Below are positions 26,199 through 36,426 of a DNA stretch of 64,000 nt, one piece after another. The stretch spans positions 1,364,001 to 1,428,000 of the forward strand of contig OZ220483.1 of the NCBI GenBank assembly GCA_965115915.1. Reading direction: 5' to 3'. Each line of letters opens with the position of its first letter. Position 1 is the stretch's first letter. Source of the stretch: G965115915 sp965115915. Lineage in GTDB: Bacteria > Pseudomonadota > Gammaproteobacteria > Eutrophobiales > Eutrophobiaceae. A program made the position numbers and the translations under genes. The notes below the pieces were generated by a model. That model searched no databases, was not told the origin of the DNA, and saw only the letters and a list, made by a program, of their open reading frames with translations.

Positions 26199-28178
26199 AT
26201 GCCTGGCCCGGCCGCCCCACTATTGCGTTTTCTAGGCTCCATGCGGCTCGCCATCGCGCTGCTGCTGGCACTGGCCATCGCCTCTGTCATCGGCACCGTG
26301 CTGCAGCAAAACCAGCCACTGACAGACTATCTGCTGAAATTCGGCCCCCTCTGGCACCAGGTGTTCCTGAACCTAGGCCTGTATGACATCTACTCCGCCG
26401 CCTGGTTCCTGCTGATCATCGCCTTTCTGCTGGTGTCGGTCGGGACCTGTCTGACACGGCATGTCCCGACGGTGCTGCGTCAGGCGCTGGATTACCGCGA
26501 GCAGATGCCGGAAGCCGCACTGCGCCGACTCGCCAATCGACACACCTGCCTGCTGCCGGGAGCACTCGACCACACCCGGGCACTGCTGCAGGCCGAGCTG
26601 CGGCGACACGGCTACCGCACCCGCCTGCAACCGGCCCGGATCACCGCGATGAAAGGCCGCGGCAATCGGCTGGGCTATGTGTTTACCCACACCTCCATCC
26701 TGCTCATCTGCATCGGCGGCTTTCTCGATAGCAACGCGCTGCTGAAGTTCAAGCTGATGCGGGGAGAACTGGTCGCCGAAACCCGCGAGCTGCCGGTGGC
26801 CAGCATACCGGCCATAAGTCGTCTGCCGGACAGCCATCGTGCGTTCCGCTCCTCGGTACTGATCCCGGAAGGCAAGGCCAGCAACTTTTCCTTCATCAAC
26901 ATCAGCAGCGGGTATCTGCTGCAATCACTGCCCTTCGTGGTGGAACTGCGGGATTTCAGAATAGCCTACTACAACAGCGGCCAGCCGAAGTCCTTCGAAA
27001 GCGACCTCAGCATACGCGACCCGAGCAACAACGCCGTCGTCAACCAGACCATCGCTGTCAATCGCCCGATGCACTACCGGGGATACACCATCTACCAGTC
27101 CAGTTTCGGCGATGGCGGTTCGGAGATGCAAATGCGTGTCCATGCTCTGACGGATGCAGCCGACGAGGCATACGCGCTGAGCGGAAACATCGATGACCAC
27201 ATTGCGCTGAACACCGCAGAGGGCACATGGCAACTGGAACTGGACGACTTCAGACCGCACAATGTGGTGCCAGACGACAGCCGGCCCGGTGGCTTCAGCG
27301 ACCGCGGGCCCAGCCTGCAATTCAAGCTGCGCGGCGCAGACGGCAGTGCCATCGAATTCGACAACTACCTGTACCCGGTCGAAACCCGGGGCAGAAGCTG
27401 GTTCCTCAGTGGCATGCGCCGTGTGGCCAACGCCGAGTTCCACTACCTGTACCTGCCGGCAGACGAGGACTATTCGCTGCAACGCTTCATGCGCTTTCAC
27501 CGTGCGTTATACGATGACGCACTCGTGCGCGAAGTCGCCGACACGATGGTGAACAGTACCGACCCGGAACTGTGGATACGCTGGGGGGACATGGACATTG
27601 CCGACGCGATGACCCGCTTCCTCATCCAGTTCCGCGATCAAGGCTTGGAGCCGATCGAGGCCTTTGTGTCACAGCGGGCACAGACCGAAGCGCAGCAGCA
27701 GCAAAACCTGCGCATCTACGTCCGACTGCTGCAGGCCCTGCTGCTGGGAATATACCAGCGGGCCATGCAGGACACCGCGCCACTCGCTGACGACGGCGAC
27801 GCCGAACGGGGGTTTTTCATCGCGGCGATGGAGGCACTGGCCACACTGCCGAATTACGCGGCGCCGGTCTTCATCGAGGTCAGCGATTACCAGCACCGCG
27901 AGGCTTCCGGTCTGCAAATCAATCGCACGCCGGGGGCACGCTGGGTCTATCTGGGCTTCTTCCTGCTGCTATGCGGCCTGATGTGCCAGTTCTTCCTGTC
28001 GCACCAACGCATCTGGATAGTGCTTCAGCCGGAACAGCGGCAGACACGGGTCATCATCGGCGGCACACGCACGCGCCATTACCAGACCGAGTTCACGGAG
28101 CACTTCAAGGCCCTGTGCAAGCGCCTGGAGCAGGTATGCGCAATGCCGGCGGACACAAGGCGTGAGGGTATGCGCTGA
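26199..28178 (+). CDS. resB: ResB-family cytochrome c biogenesis protein
   Basis: 659 residues. Three N-terminal TM segments (LAIALLLALAIASVIGTVLQ, AAWFLLIIAFLLVSVGTCL, GYVFTHTSILLICIGGFLD), a large periplasmic domain with MHYRGYTIYQSSFGDGGS, and a final TM (LGFFLLLCGLMCQFFLSHQR). ResB/Ccs1 works with CcsA/ResC to deliver heme to apocytochrome c in system II. The expected ccsA/resC gene does not follow. Instead the defence island begins 80 bp downstream with a gene on the opposite strand. Confidence 0.88.
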   Translation: MPGPAAPLLRFLGSMRLAIALLLALAIASVIGTVLQQNQPLTDYLLKFGPLWHQVFLNLGLYDIYSAAWFLLIIAFLLVSVGTCLTRHVPTVLRQALDYREQMPEAALRRLANRHTCLLPGALDHTRALLQAELRRHGYRTRLQPARITAMKGRGNRLGYVFTHTSILLICIGGFLDSNALLKFKLMRGELVAETRELPVASIPAISRLPDSHRAFRSSVLIPEGKASNFSFINISSGYLLQSLPFVVELRDFRIAYYNSGQPKSFESDLSIRDPSNNAVVNQTIAVNRPMHYRGYTIYQSSFGDGGSEMQMRVHALTDAADEAYALSGNIDDHIALNTAEGTWQLELDDFRPHNVVPDDSRPGGFSDRGPSLQFKLRGADGSAIEFDNYLYPVETRGRSWFLSGMRRVANAEFHYLYLPADEDYSLQRFMRFHRALYDDALVREVADTMVNSTDPELWIRWGDMDIADAMTRFLIQFRDQGLEPIEAFVSQRAQTEAQQQQNLRIYVRLLQALLLGIYQRAMQDTAPLADDGDAERGFFIAAMEALATLPNYAAPVFIEVSDYQHREASGLQINRTPGARWVYLGFFLLLCGLMCQFFLSHQRIWIVLQPEQRQTRVIIGGTRTRHYQTEFTEHFKALCKRLEQVCAMPADTRREGMR

Positions 28179-28260
28179 GTGGTGCTGTGCTGGGTACGGG
28201 GGCATGCAAAAAACGATTGCCTGTTAGAGTTGGTGTGCTTCAAAATCCCAATTTGTGAAC

Positions 28261-31200
28261 TTAATCCACTGGTCCAGTGAAGTAGTCAAACTTTAGATCC
28301 GCCTTGACTCGTAGAACGGTAACAGTAGTTGAATACTGCCTGCCAAATCCATCCTGGTTTTCACAACGCATTATTTTTATCAATAACAAAAGAGCGGCTT
28401 GCTTCCACTCCAGTACATCGCTGAGAAACCTCGTCCTGCACACAAGCCGCGTACCCATATCTCGATCATCATCCGGTACACCAGAACCCCAGACATCTGT
28501 AGTTGCAGCAATCCTCGTTCCACGCATGCGCCAGGACCGTTGAAACGGATCACCCGGTTTGAGTGAAAAATGATTGGCAACCGATGCCACGAACCGTGGA
28601 CGCTGTTCAACAAATGGCGTGCTGAGCGGGTCATATCGCTCAAGCTCCCCGCATTCGGCATATGGGGAAACAATCCAGGGCTCGTACTCACACACCTCCG
28701 TTCCGGAGCGACAAAACTCTTCTTCCTCATCGTCATCCAACGTGGGAAAATCGATATAAAACGCATCCTTCTCAAATAGTTTCCTGACGAGATCCTTCCC
28801 CCTTGTGGCATCTACTATTAATGCGGAACAAATATGGACATCAATGCCATCGGGAGACTTCCAGTTACCATGAACAACGATTTGATCACCAACCTTACGA
28901 CCATTAATATCCACAAGTCCCAGTAGCTTATCCCTGTTACCAGTCAAAACTGACCCTTCTTTCCCTCTCTCAAGAAGATTCGCTTTCGTATGTAGCGGCG
29001 GTCGGTCCATTCCGTCCGAAAGCCATAATCCATCGGTGCGCGCAAGCAGCCTTCTCGAGAGCCAGTTCGTCCAGCACTCGCCATATTTCGCATCTGCCGC
29101 GATGGGATGCCTTGAAAGAAAGCTCCCAGCCACGAAACGAAGCGCATGCCAACCGAGATACTGTCCGTAGAGATGGAAGTCAGGAGTCAATCTGACACCG
29201 CGATGGTGGTACGGTACCTCACGTCCGGCCTGATCGCACATGCTGGTCACCGATGGGTCGATCCTGTGTATCTCATCCATGATGCGGTGGCCTACCTCCC
29301 ACCTTGGCTGCGCGAAGACATTGGCAAGTCCACGCACTTCATGCTTTTCAAAATCGTAATCCAGCGTGACATCATGCACTGGAACCGGAGCATTTTTTGG
29401 ACGCTCCATGCAGGAATAGTCGTCCCCGTACCACCGCTTGCTACCGCTCCCATGCGGAAAGGGAGATTCATTTACACTTTGCAACCTTTTTCGATGCGCC
29501 TCAGAAAGCGAAAGCATACCAACGTTGTCACATGCAAGAAGCGCCTGTGCGGCAAAGTGTTGGATTACCACATGAGGATGAGAAGATTCGAGGGCAAGCT
29601 TCAGGAGCAACGCCTGATGCTTCGCGATTTCGCATGGGAAGTCGATGGCAATCCTCGCAAATGCCATAAGCAGCCATAGCCGAGCATGGAGATAATAGAA
29701 CGGAAGTTCCGGTGCATCGAACGCCTGCGACTCGTGCAAATGCAACTTGCCGGCCAGCGCATGAATAACGTCCCAACGCCCCAGCCTTGCGAAACATCGG
29801 ACGCTGTGTGCAGCACGCCACCGATCAGTCGCTCGGGGAGAACCGAGCAAATGCCAGACAAATCCTGAAGCAATAGCACCTATTTCCGCAGGGGGATATA
29901 AGCCACGTTCGCATGCGCCGTCGACAACAGTCGATATCAGCCTTGTCGTATCGCTTTTCAAAAGCGCCTCCAAGGCTTCCTTCCCTTGTTTCTCATCCAC
30001 CTTATGACAAATGATGGTGGCCAAACCCAACCATATCGACGCTGGGATCGCCTGGTCACGCTCAAAGAATAGCTTTATCAGATGTTGAGCAAGCGCAGAC
30101 TCAGGCACACCTGTAAGGTCCGAGACCTCTCTGAATTGATAAGTGGATAGCATACCGAAACTCAAAAAATCTTCAGCATGAATATCCAGTATGGGTGTGG
30201 CGAGTGCCTGGTAGAATGCGTCCAAATTGGCGGAACTGGTTTCCCATGCCGTCTTACACTCCGTCAACTCTGTAAATTTGGCGTAATAATCCAACTCTCC
30301 AGATCGAGCAACAAGCTTTACGTATGTCTCGCGATCTGCAAGATGCACTTTTCTACGAACCTTACGGAAAAATTCCCGCTCTTGCTCACGCGAAAACATC
30401 AAGTCTTTCACCAAGTCCTTCAACCGATCCATCGCCCTACACAGGGAATCTTCACTCAAGGGATCCGTTTCCGCAGCGATCTCTCGCACTTTGCGCATCT
30501 CAACCTGGACCTCCCTCGGTAATTTTTTGATACCCGCATTGTCCATTCGATGGTAGTTTTCCTGTTCATTCAGATCGCGGTTTTTTCGCCCAAGATGACG
30601 GGACATAATAGATAGATATTTTGTCGTTGGATGCCGTCTTCCGAAGACATCACCAGCGAGCTCGGCAAGCCGTTTAACCATGCCTTCTGATAGAACCCCT
30701 GGATTTTTCTGTTCGTATTGCGCTATCAATTCTTCGGTCACCGTCTTGACGTCGGAACATTGCTTTTCATGTATGGCGGTCGTCAATGTTTCAGAATTAC
30801 ATGTCCACAGTTCAGCGGGATTGGCAAGACGATTTAGCGCGAGAGCATCCGCAGGGTTGATTTTTCCGTCCCGAATCAGCGCCGTCAAATAGGGAAGTAG
30901 CGTGTATGTGAGGTCCACCACTCCCCGGTTGTGCCAGCGGCAAAGCTTTGCGAGCCCACGTGTGCCTGCGATCCTGGACATGGCCGTTGCGAATTTGGCC
31001 CATGGGAATTTCTCCGCTTCATGGGGCATATTGAGTTCACAGATATTTGTGAACATATGGAAATCTTTTTCGGAAAGTTCATCACCTTTGATGGAAGAAG
31101 CGAAGTCAAGAAGCGCGTTCGTGAACTCACAGTCACCGGCCCCAATCGCATCCATTTGTTTCAGTCCCGCTAGGAAGTATTCTTTTGCTTCCCTCGCGCT

Positions 31201-34200
31201 TGCCGGGAGTATAGCCCGCGCCAGTTCGGCAAAGTTCCCTGAGCGAGTAGGGATGTAGCTTTCTTTTTCGATCAGCGATCGTGCCCGAACGGCCTGTTTA
31301 CCGGCGATACGATCGAATCTGGGTCTACCAGCAATAATCTCAATGACTTCTATCAGTGTTGCAGGAGACAGATCTTCCTGTTGAGAAAGATGTTTCAATA
31401 AAAACGTTACGGAGGTCGCATTAAGATCATCGCGTACCCATAAAGCGAAAATGACAGTTCTCATCCCGAGTAGTTGAAAGAAATTGTTGAACCGCGTCTC
31501 GTGGTAACAATTCTCTCGGCCGGATCGAATTTTCACCCATACTAGAACCAATTCTCTGAAAGGCTTGTCTGCACATTTCAGAGGAGCCTCGAGAAACGAA
31601 GCCAACGCACGAGTCAATTCGAGCAATGGAACACACCTATGCTTGAAAAAATGATCGGTGGCACGCTCAAATTCAGCATGATTTTCTCGGGCCTGATGTT
31701 CGCGCTTGCTTTTTGCTTTCGTTCGTGCCTGAACTCTGTACTTCAAATGCTTCTGAAGTTGGTCACATGTCAGAGATTTACGCAGCCCCTTCGCTAGCTG
31801 GGCCAATTCCATCGGGAGAATGTCGCGCTCGTGCACCTCACCACCCTTGGCAACCGCGCAAAGTCCGACATGGAAGATATATGGGAAAAGACCCCAGTCC
31901 GAGTGACGATTGACCATCAACCGGATGGTAGGGCGCTGGTGCGGTGCACGACGGGCTATCCTCAAGGCCACTTTATTCATGCCGTATGAGACTGCGATCG
32001 AGGCAGCCTTCCGCAATCCGTCCGGTAGTTCATAGGCACTTTCATTACCGTGTTCTCTAACGATTTGGATTTCCCTTGCGCGGTTGCATGCACTTCCCAA
32101 TTTCTTTAGCAATAATTCTCGCTGGCTCCGATTGCTTTGGCGCAAAAACGACAACGCACCGGCAAGTGGACCAATCTCGTTGGTCAGATTGTCCAAGAAC
32201 GCATCGATCTGTCGACGGATCTTGCCGTCATGCCGGAGCACCTGATACGAAAGACCGTAAAACAGCCTGCCAATCTCGAACGCATACCAGGGTTGCCACC
32301 ATTGCATGAAACGGATGGCTTGGTCGTACTGTCCCATTGCCAGGTGAAAGAGTGGGATGGCGGCATGGTCGATATGCTCCGGCCTTGCCTGGTTGTAGTC
32401 GTTGTCATCAATATTCTCTAAATCATGGCACACCCTGTTGTACGCATGTGTAAAATGACGGGAGGCGTCATCGCGATCACCTGAGAGCAAACTGGCTATC
32501 GTCAGGCGTGCATACCTGGATCCGGCCCAGCTTGTGCGTGCCTCGAACAGCCTGCGCATTGCATAGACATCTTCTGCGTTTGCGACCAAATCCGGGTTAT
32601 CAACAATGTAGTCGGTGTCTCTCTGGTCGCTTGATACAATGCTGGAAAACTCAACGAGTAACTGGACAAGGCGATTATTATCTTGAGTATTAGCCGCATG
32701 CAGGATGGCAGCCTTAAGTCGCGCATAGCGAATCCTTCGCTGCCCGACCGTACTGATGATTTTCGGCGGGAAACGCCTGTCAAATGCGAGTTTGAATAGC
32801 CCCTCGCCGTCCTTCAGCTTCAGCAACAAACCCGGCAAGGCCTGCGCAGCATAGACAGAGTCGGCTTGTCTGGCAAACAGGTTGCTGGCAACTCGTTGCA
32901 GTGCATCCATATCAGTTCCATAGTTTTGGCGAAAAAATGTCTCAGTCGGCTCATCTCTGAAGATCATTCCCTGTGGGGTCTGGTCAAGCAACGACGCAAG
33001 ATCGGCAGCAAAGCTCCGGATGGCCCCAATGTCCATATCATTTGCACCTGCATACTCATCCAGCGGCACGGGAGGCGGCAAGACCGCAAGCCCTGCAAGG
33101 AATGCGTCGATTTCCTGCTTCTTGTAGCGTTTTTTGGCCTCCCGCAGGGCTGTATCGATACGCTCTTGCAACAGATCATCAAGCATGATTGGGCTATCAA
33201 TTTCAGACCCAGCGAGCCGTCCCTTGTCGCTGGCAAGGTGCGCGAGAATGCGTGCATTGCCATTGGATAGCGACTGCGCAACCTCGATCTTGATCGAGGT
33301 GATATCTGCTAGGCACTTCCTAAGATATAAATTGGTTTCAGCGATAGTGAAGGTGTGCAACTTGAATTCACAGAAATCGATATTGTCCAGATACTGCTTC
33401 ATGCGGTGTGTACGACTAGACGCGACAATCCTTACGCCTGGGATTGAATCTAACTCGATACTCTCCAACAACCGCGTCACAAACGCGGATTTCCCCGGCT
33501 CCTGTTCCCTGGCATACGCTTCGGCGTTGTCGATTGCATCAATGAATAGAACCAGTTCTCTGGCGGGCGATGCCTCAGCCAGTGTTCGAACGCATTGCGC
33601 CAACCTGCTGCGGAATGTGCGAAATAGTTTTTCGGTATTCTCACTATCCGGCAGGATCGGATCGCAAAGTCCCCGGCATGCAAGCACATTGGCGATATGC
33701 ACAAGCCCACGGTTGGGACGATGGCGTTGGTCTTCAGGTGCGCGGTAGGCACCGCCACCAAAACAGTCGAAAAAAACCACTTCATACCGGTGTGAGAGCA
33801 GTGACTCCAGGTTTTTTAGGAAAACCGTCTTTCCGACACCACCTTCCGCATGAATAAGCAGGGGCTGGGTAAGCGACGGTATTAGTGACGCTGCCTCTTG
33901 CAGTTGTTCACGCTCAACAAGCGATTCGATGTTTACGAGACTCTCCGGGCAAGGCAGAAGCTCCGAAACGTCCGAAAGGCCGAGTGCGGCAAGCACATCA
34001 ACCTGACGAATGACTTTCTTGTCCTTGGCATCATATCCAGCCTTTTTGGCTACCATTGCTCTCATATCGCCGAGGCGTGCACGTGCCATTGCGTCATAAG
34101 CTGCGGACCAATCCACAAGGATTTCATGCAGATCTGTCGTTATGTCGTCCAGCGTCCCGATGAGACCTCTGATACAGACCTTGCCAGCAAACTCTGCAAG

Positions 34201-34731
34201 CTCGGCGCCACCCAGACCGGTCGCTTTTTCGAACTGCTTCGCCTGAGCTTTGGCTTCACCAGTCAACTCCTTACCCTTGGCAATGCCATCGATTGCCCGT
34301 TGCAGGGGAACAAAGATCGGCCTGTTGGTAATCAATTGGAAGAACAGCTTCTTGCTAACCGCTGCTGCACCATGGTTCTTCTTGTAATCACGGTAGGACT
34401 CTACGAATTTCTCCAGCGTCTTCTTCGCGTCACTCGCACGGAACGGCTTTTCGGCACGCTTTGGAGCATACTTGAATTGGAGTGTCTCAACCCTGTCGGC
34501 ATCACGAAAGTTGGCATCCTCACCATAGTAAACCGTCAGATCGGCGATCTCGATAGTTCCTTTCGAAGCATGCGACTGATCTTCTTCCGAAAGTCCTTCA
34601 ACGGCGATACCGATTAGCTTGTCCCTTGGTAGTAGCAGTTGCATGGCCTTGCGCGCTGTCCATGCCTCGTGAAACCAGTGGCCCTCACGAGAAGCCCTTG
34701 TTGTATCTGTGGCACAAGCGTTGGCAGACAT
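28261..34731 (-). CDS. Avs-like defence protein: N-terminal nuclease, STAND ATPase, helical repeat region
   Basis: 2156 residues. Residues ~17-130 resemble a Cap4/DUF4297-type restriction-fold nuclease, with E45, D64 (EIADLTVYYG) and the QFK at 85-87 as probable E-D-QxK residues. The STAND/NACHT ATPase follows: Walker A HAEGGVGKT at ~294-302 and Walker B ELVLFIDAIDNAE at ~392-404. The remaining ~1500 residues are alpha-helical without a domain I can name, and would be the ligand sensor. Size and layout match Avs (AVAST) anti-phage proteins, which detect phage proteins and then cut DNA. Base composition is visibly lower in GC than its neighbours, suggesting transfer. Its Avs subtype is not assignable by eye. 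Confidence 0.78.
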   Translation of the reverse strand: MSANACATDTTRASREGHWFHEAWTARKAMQLLLPRDKLIGIAVEGLSEEDQSHASKGTIEIADLTVYYGEDANFRDADRVETLQFKYAPKRAEKPFRASDAKKTLEKFVESYRDYKKNHGAAAVSKKLFFQLITNRPIFVPLQRAIDGIAKGKELTGEAKAQAKQFEKATGLGGAELAEFAGKVCIRGLIGTLDDITTDLHEILVDWSAAYDAMARARLGDMRAMVAKKAGYDAKDKKVIRQVDVLAALGLSDVSELLPCPESLVNIESLVEREQLQEAASLIPSLTQPLLIHAEGGVGKTVFLKNLESLLSHRYEVVFFDCFGGGAYRAPEDQRHRPNRGLVHIANVLACRGLCDPILPDSENTEKLFRTFRSRLAQCVRTLAEASPARELVLFIDAIDNAEAYAREQEPGKSAFVTRLLESIELDSIPGVRIVASSRTHRMKQYLDNIDFCEFKLHTFTIAETNLYLRKCLADITSIKIEVAQSLSNGNARILAHLASDKGRLAGSEIDSPIMLDDLLQERIDTALREAKKRYKKQEIDAFLAGLAVLPPPVPLDEYAGANDMDIGAIRSFAADLASLLDQTPQGMIFRDEPTETFFRQNYGTDMDALQRVASNLFARQADSVYAAQALPGLLLKLKDGEGLFKLAFDRRFPPKIISTVGQRRIRYARLKAAILHAANTQDNNRLVQLLVEFSSIVSSDQRDTDYIVDNPDLVANAEDVYAMRRLFEARTSWAGSRYARLTIASLLSGDRDDASRHFTHAYNRVCHDLENIDDNDYNQARPEHIDHAAIPLFHLAMGQYDQAIRFMQWWQPWYAFEIGRLFYGLSYQVLRHDGKIRRQIDAFLDNLTNEIGPLAGALSFLRQSNRSQRELLLKKLGSACNRAREIQIVREHGNESAYELPDGLRKAASIAVSYGMNKVALRIARRAPHQRPTIRLMVNRHSDWGLFPYIFHVGLCAVAKGGEVHERDILPMELAQLAKGLRKSLTCDQLQKHLKYRVQARTKAKSKREHQARENHAEFERATDHFFKHRCVPLLELTRALASFLEAPLKCADKPFRELVLVWVKIRSGRENCYHETRFNNFFQLLGMRTVIFALWVRDDLNATSVTFLLKHLSQQEDLSPATLIEVIEIIAGRPRFDRIAGKQAVRARSLIEKESYIPTRSGNFAELARAILPASAREAKEYFLAGLKQMDAIGAGDCEFTNALLDFASSIKGDELSEKDFHMFTNICELNMPHEAEKFPWAKFATAMSRIAGTRGLAKLCRWHNRGVVDLTYTLLPYLTALIRDGKINPADALALNRLANPAELWTCNSETLTTAIHEKQCSDVKTVTEELIAQYEQKNPGVLSEGMVKRLAELAGDVFGRRHPTTKYLSIMSRHLGRKNRDLNEQENYHRMDNAGIKKLPREVQVEMRKVREIAAETDPLSEDSLCRAMDRLKDLVKDLMFSREQEREFFRKVRRKVHLADRETYVKLVARSGELDYYAKFTELTECKTAWETSSANLDAFYQALATPILDIHAEDFLSFGMLSTYQFREVSDLTGVPESALAQHLIKLFFERDQAIPASIWLGLATIICHKVDEKQGKEALEALLKSDTTRLISTVVDGACERGLYPPAEIGAIASGFVWHLLGSPRATDRWRAAHSVRCFARLGRWDVIHALAGKLHLHESQAFDAPELPFYYLHARLWLLMAFARIAIDFPCEIAKHQALLLKLALESSHPHVVIQHFAAQALLACDNVGMLSLSEAHRKRLQSVNESPFPHGSGSKRWYGDDYSCMERPKNAPVPVHDVTLDYDFEKHEVRGLANVFAQPRWEVGHRIMDEIHRIDPSVTSMCDQAGREVPYHHRGVRLTPDFHLYGQYLGWHALRFVAGSFLSRHPIAADAKYGECWTNWLSRRLLARTDGLWLSDGMDRPPLHTKANLLERGKEGSVLTGNRDKLLGLVDINGRKVGDQIVVHGNWKSPDGIDVHICSALIVDATRGKDLVRKLFEKDAFYIDFPTLDDDEEEEFCRSGTEVCEYEPWIVSPYAECGELERYDPLSTPFVEQRPRFVASVANHFSLKPGDPFQRSWRMRGTRIAATTDVWGSGVPDDDRDMGTRLVCRTRFLSDVLEWKQAALLLLIKIMRCENQDGFGRQYSTTVTVLRVKADLKFDYFTGPVD

Positions 34732-34768
34732 TACCGTGGAAAGTCAGATGTACCGGCAGTGGTTAGCT

Positions 34769-34895
34769 CGGATATTGCATGAAAAGGCGGGAAGGTGTCC
34801 TGTTTTTCGATATAATTTAGTTAGTTAAACCCATGTCGGAGGGCACCCTGCCCATGACAGATTGTAACCATAAACGCCATCCATTTCCCACGCTG
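34769..34895. repeat. Left arm of a ~125 bp inverted repeat (IS1380-type end)
   Basis: Matches 36261-36380 in inverted orientation, with scattered mismatches and a small indel. Shared blocks include GGATATTGCATGAAA, TTTTTCGATAT and ATTGTAACCATAA followed by CCATCCATTT. It includes the upstream region and first codons of the IS1380-type transposase remnant. No clean target-site duplication could be read. Confidence 0.8.
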
Positions 34896-35370
34896 CAAAG
34901 GACGTTTGGTGGAAGCCTTCTTAGCTGACAGCGACGCCACCTCCAACGGCGGCGTGATGCTGCTGTGCCAAGCAGGTCGGGCCCTGGGATTGACCGAGCA
35001 GGCGGCGCGGGGGGCCAACCCGCGCTACATCGTCACCAACCTCAAAGGCACACCGCGACAGTTGTACGACAAGATGTATTGCGCTCTCGGCAACATGGAG
35101 AACTGGATCAAGCAACAGCAAATGGACCTGTTCACCGATTGCACCAGTTGCAGCGAGTGGTGGCCCAACCGGTACCGGATACTGTTGTCCTCTATGGCCT
35201 GTGTGCTGCTGGATGCGATTCTCCAGATCGGTCTGGTAGGCAGCGAACTGGCACACGCTTATGTCGGCACACTCCGGCTGAAACTGCTCAAGATCGGCAC
35301 TGTCGTGTTGCGCAACACTCGGCACGTACGGCAGCCGCTGTCCTCGTCCTACCCGAACCAGCCTGCTCGT
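34855..35370 (+). pseudogene. IS1380-family transposase remnant
   Basis: The N-terminus MTDCNHKRHPFP reads in one frame from ATG 34855. After a frameshift, EAFLADSDATSNGGVMLL continues in another frame. It then jumps straight to the C-terminal part (NPRYIVTNLKGTPRQLYDKM, MENWIKQQQMDLFTDCTS, WWPNRYRILLSSMACVLL, LRLKLLKIGTVVLRNTR). The central catalytic domain is missing: intact IS1380 transposases are about 450 residues and only about 170 are represented. It is therefore inactive, but could be a target for a transposase supplied elsewhere. Confidence 0.85.
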
Positions 35371-35447
35371 GCAATATCCAGAATAATAGTGCGGCTCCAC
35401 TCCCGACCCCTTCGGCAGCTCCACCCGGAAGCAAGCGTTGTGGCTTG

Positions 35448-36236
35448 TCACGCGGCAACACGCTGAAGCAGCTTCCGGTTGAAGTCTGCATGCGATGCCA
35501 GTGACGAGATCATCCCGCCACCAACATCGGACAGCCTTGCGAGCTCGGTCCTCGGGATCGCGGTTTGGTCTTCGAAGACGAGAATGGACTCGAAGCAGAG
35601 ACCGTGCCGGTGGAAATGCGCCAGCATGATCGTGGTCAGGCGCGCCTTGTCACGGTTCGGCACACCATAGAGAAACAGTGGGACTTCGTTCTTGCCGTCA
35701 ATGCGGTAGTCCACTGGATAGATATCGGCATTGGGCACCTCCGGCCGGAAGTCCCGTTCGATCCTGGCATCGTTCACATAGCGGAAGAGAAGGTCGGCCA
35801 GATCGTCATAGAACGTGGAGCCGATGTTGGAACGCGAGAGCAACGTGAGGTCGTAGACCCGGGTCAATGCCTGCCCGAAGACAAACAGGGCCTCCGGCAA
35901 TCGTTCCGGCACGGTATCGACACACAACACTCCGCGCTCTCCGTCCCATCGCAACCCCGTCTCGCCCATGATACGCTCAAGACTCATCCTCTGCGTTCCA
36001 TCCATGAAGGAGTCGATATCGTGGTCGTAGCTGATACGCATCAGCGTGTGCCCGCGGTCGGACAGGCGAAGCCCTCCTGCTGGTGCCTCCGAGAGATAGA
36101 TCGGATACCGATCTCCATCAGGAAACGCAAAGTGTGTCCGCAGCAGCAACGCACCGTTGGGGCGCTGTTCGACTCGCACATCCTCACAGAGGCGCTCACA
36201 CAGTAGAGATTGCAAGGCATTCGCATCGATTGTCAT
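35448..36236 (-). CDS. DUF1828/DUF1829 domain protein carried between IS1380-type inverted repeats
   Basis: 262 residues. The N-terminal half (DVRVEQRPNGALLLRTHFAF, then GGLRLSDRGHTLMRISYD) matches DUF1828; the C-terminal half (PVDYRIDGKNEVPLFLYG, DKARLTTIMLAHF) matches DUF1829. These domains occur together in proteins of mobile elements and prophage-like regions; their function is not established as far as I know. The gene starts within the right inverted-repeat unit, so its promoter probably lies there. Being bracketed by two inverted IS ends, it looks like a passenger gene. Confidence 0.75.
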   Translation of the reverse strand: MTIDANALQSLLCERLCEDVRVEQRPNGALLLRTHFAFPDGDRYPIYLSEAPAGGLRLSDRGHTLMRISYDHDIDSFMDGTQRMSLERIMGETGLRWDGERGVLCVDTVPERLPEALFVFGQALTRVYDLTLLSRSNIGSTFYDDLADLLFRYVNDARIERDFRPEVPNADIYPVDYRIDGKNEVPLFLYGVPNRDKARLTTIMLAHFHRHGLCFESILVFEDQTAIPRTELARLSDVGGGMISSLASHADFNRKLLQRVAA

Positions 36237-36260
36237 CAGATTAGCCTTGGTGCATCGTGA

Positions 36261-36380
36261 CAGCGTGGAAAATGGATGGAGTTATGGTTACAATTCGTCG
36301 TGGGCTAGGGTATCTTTCGATATTAGTTTAATTAACTAATAATATCGAAAAAATAAGGCACCTTTCATGCAATATCCAGG
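36261..36380. repeat. Right arm of the ~125 bp inverted repeat (IS1380-type end)
   Basis: Inverted partner of 34769-34895. It also contains an internal AT-rich imperfect palindrome (TTTCGATATTAGTT ... AATATCGAAA, 36314-36350). It ends 46 bp before the cas3 start, so IS-borne sequence may contribute to cas operon expression. Confidence 0.8.
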
Positions 36381-36426
36381 TCAGGTTATCTTGACTGGAA
36401 ATTCCTGTAAGTAAGGAAACAAATCT

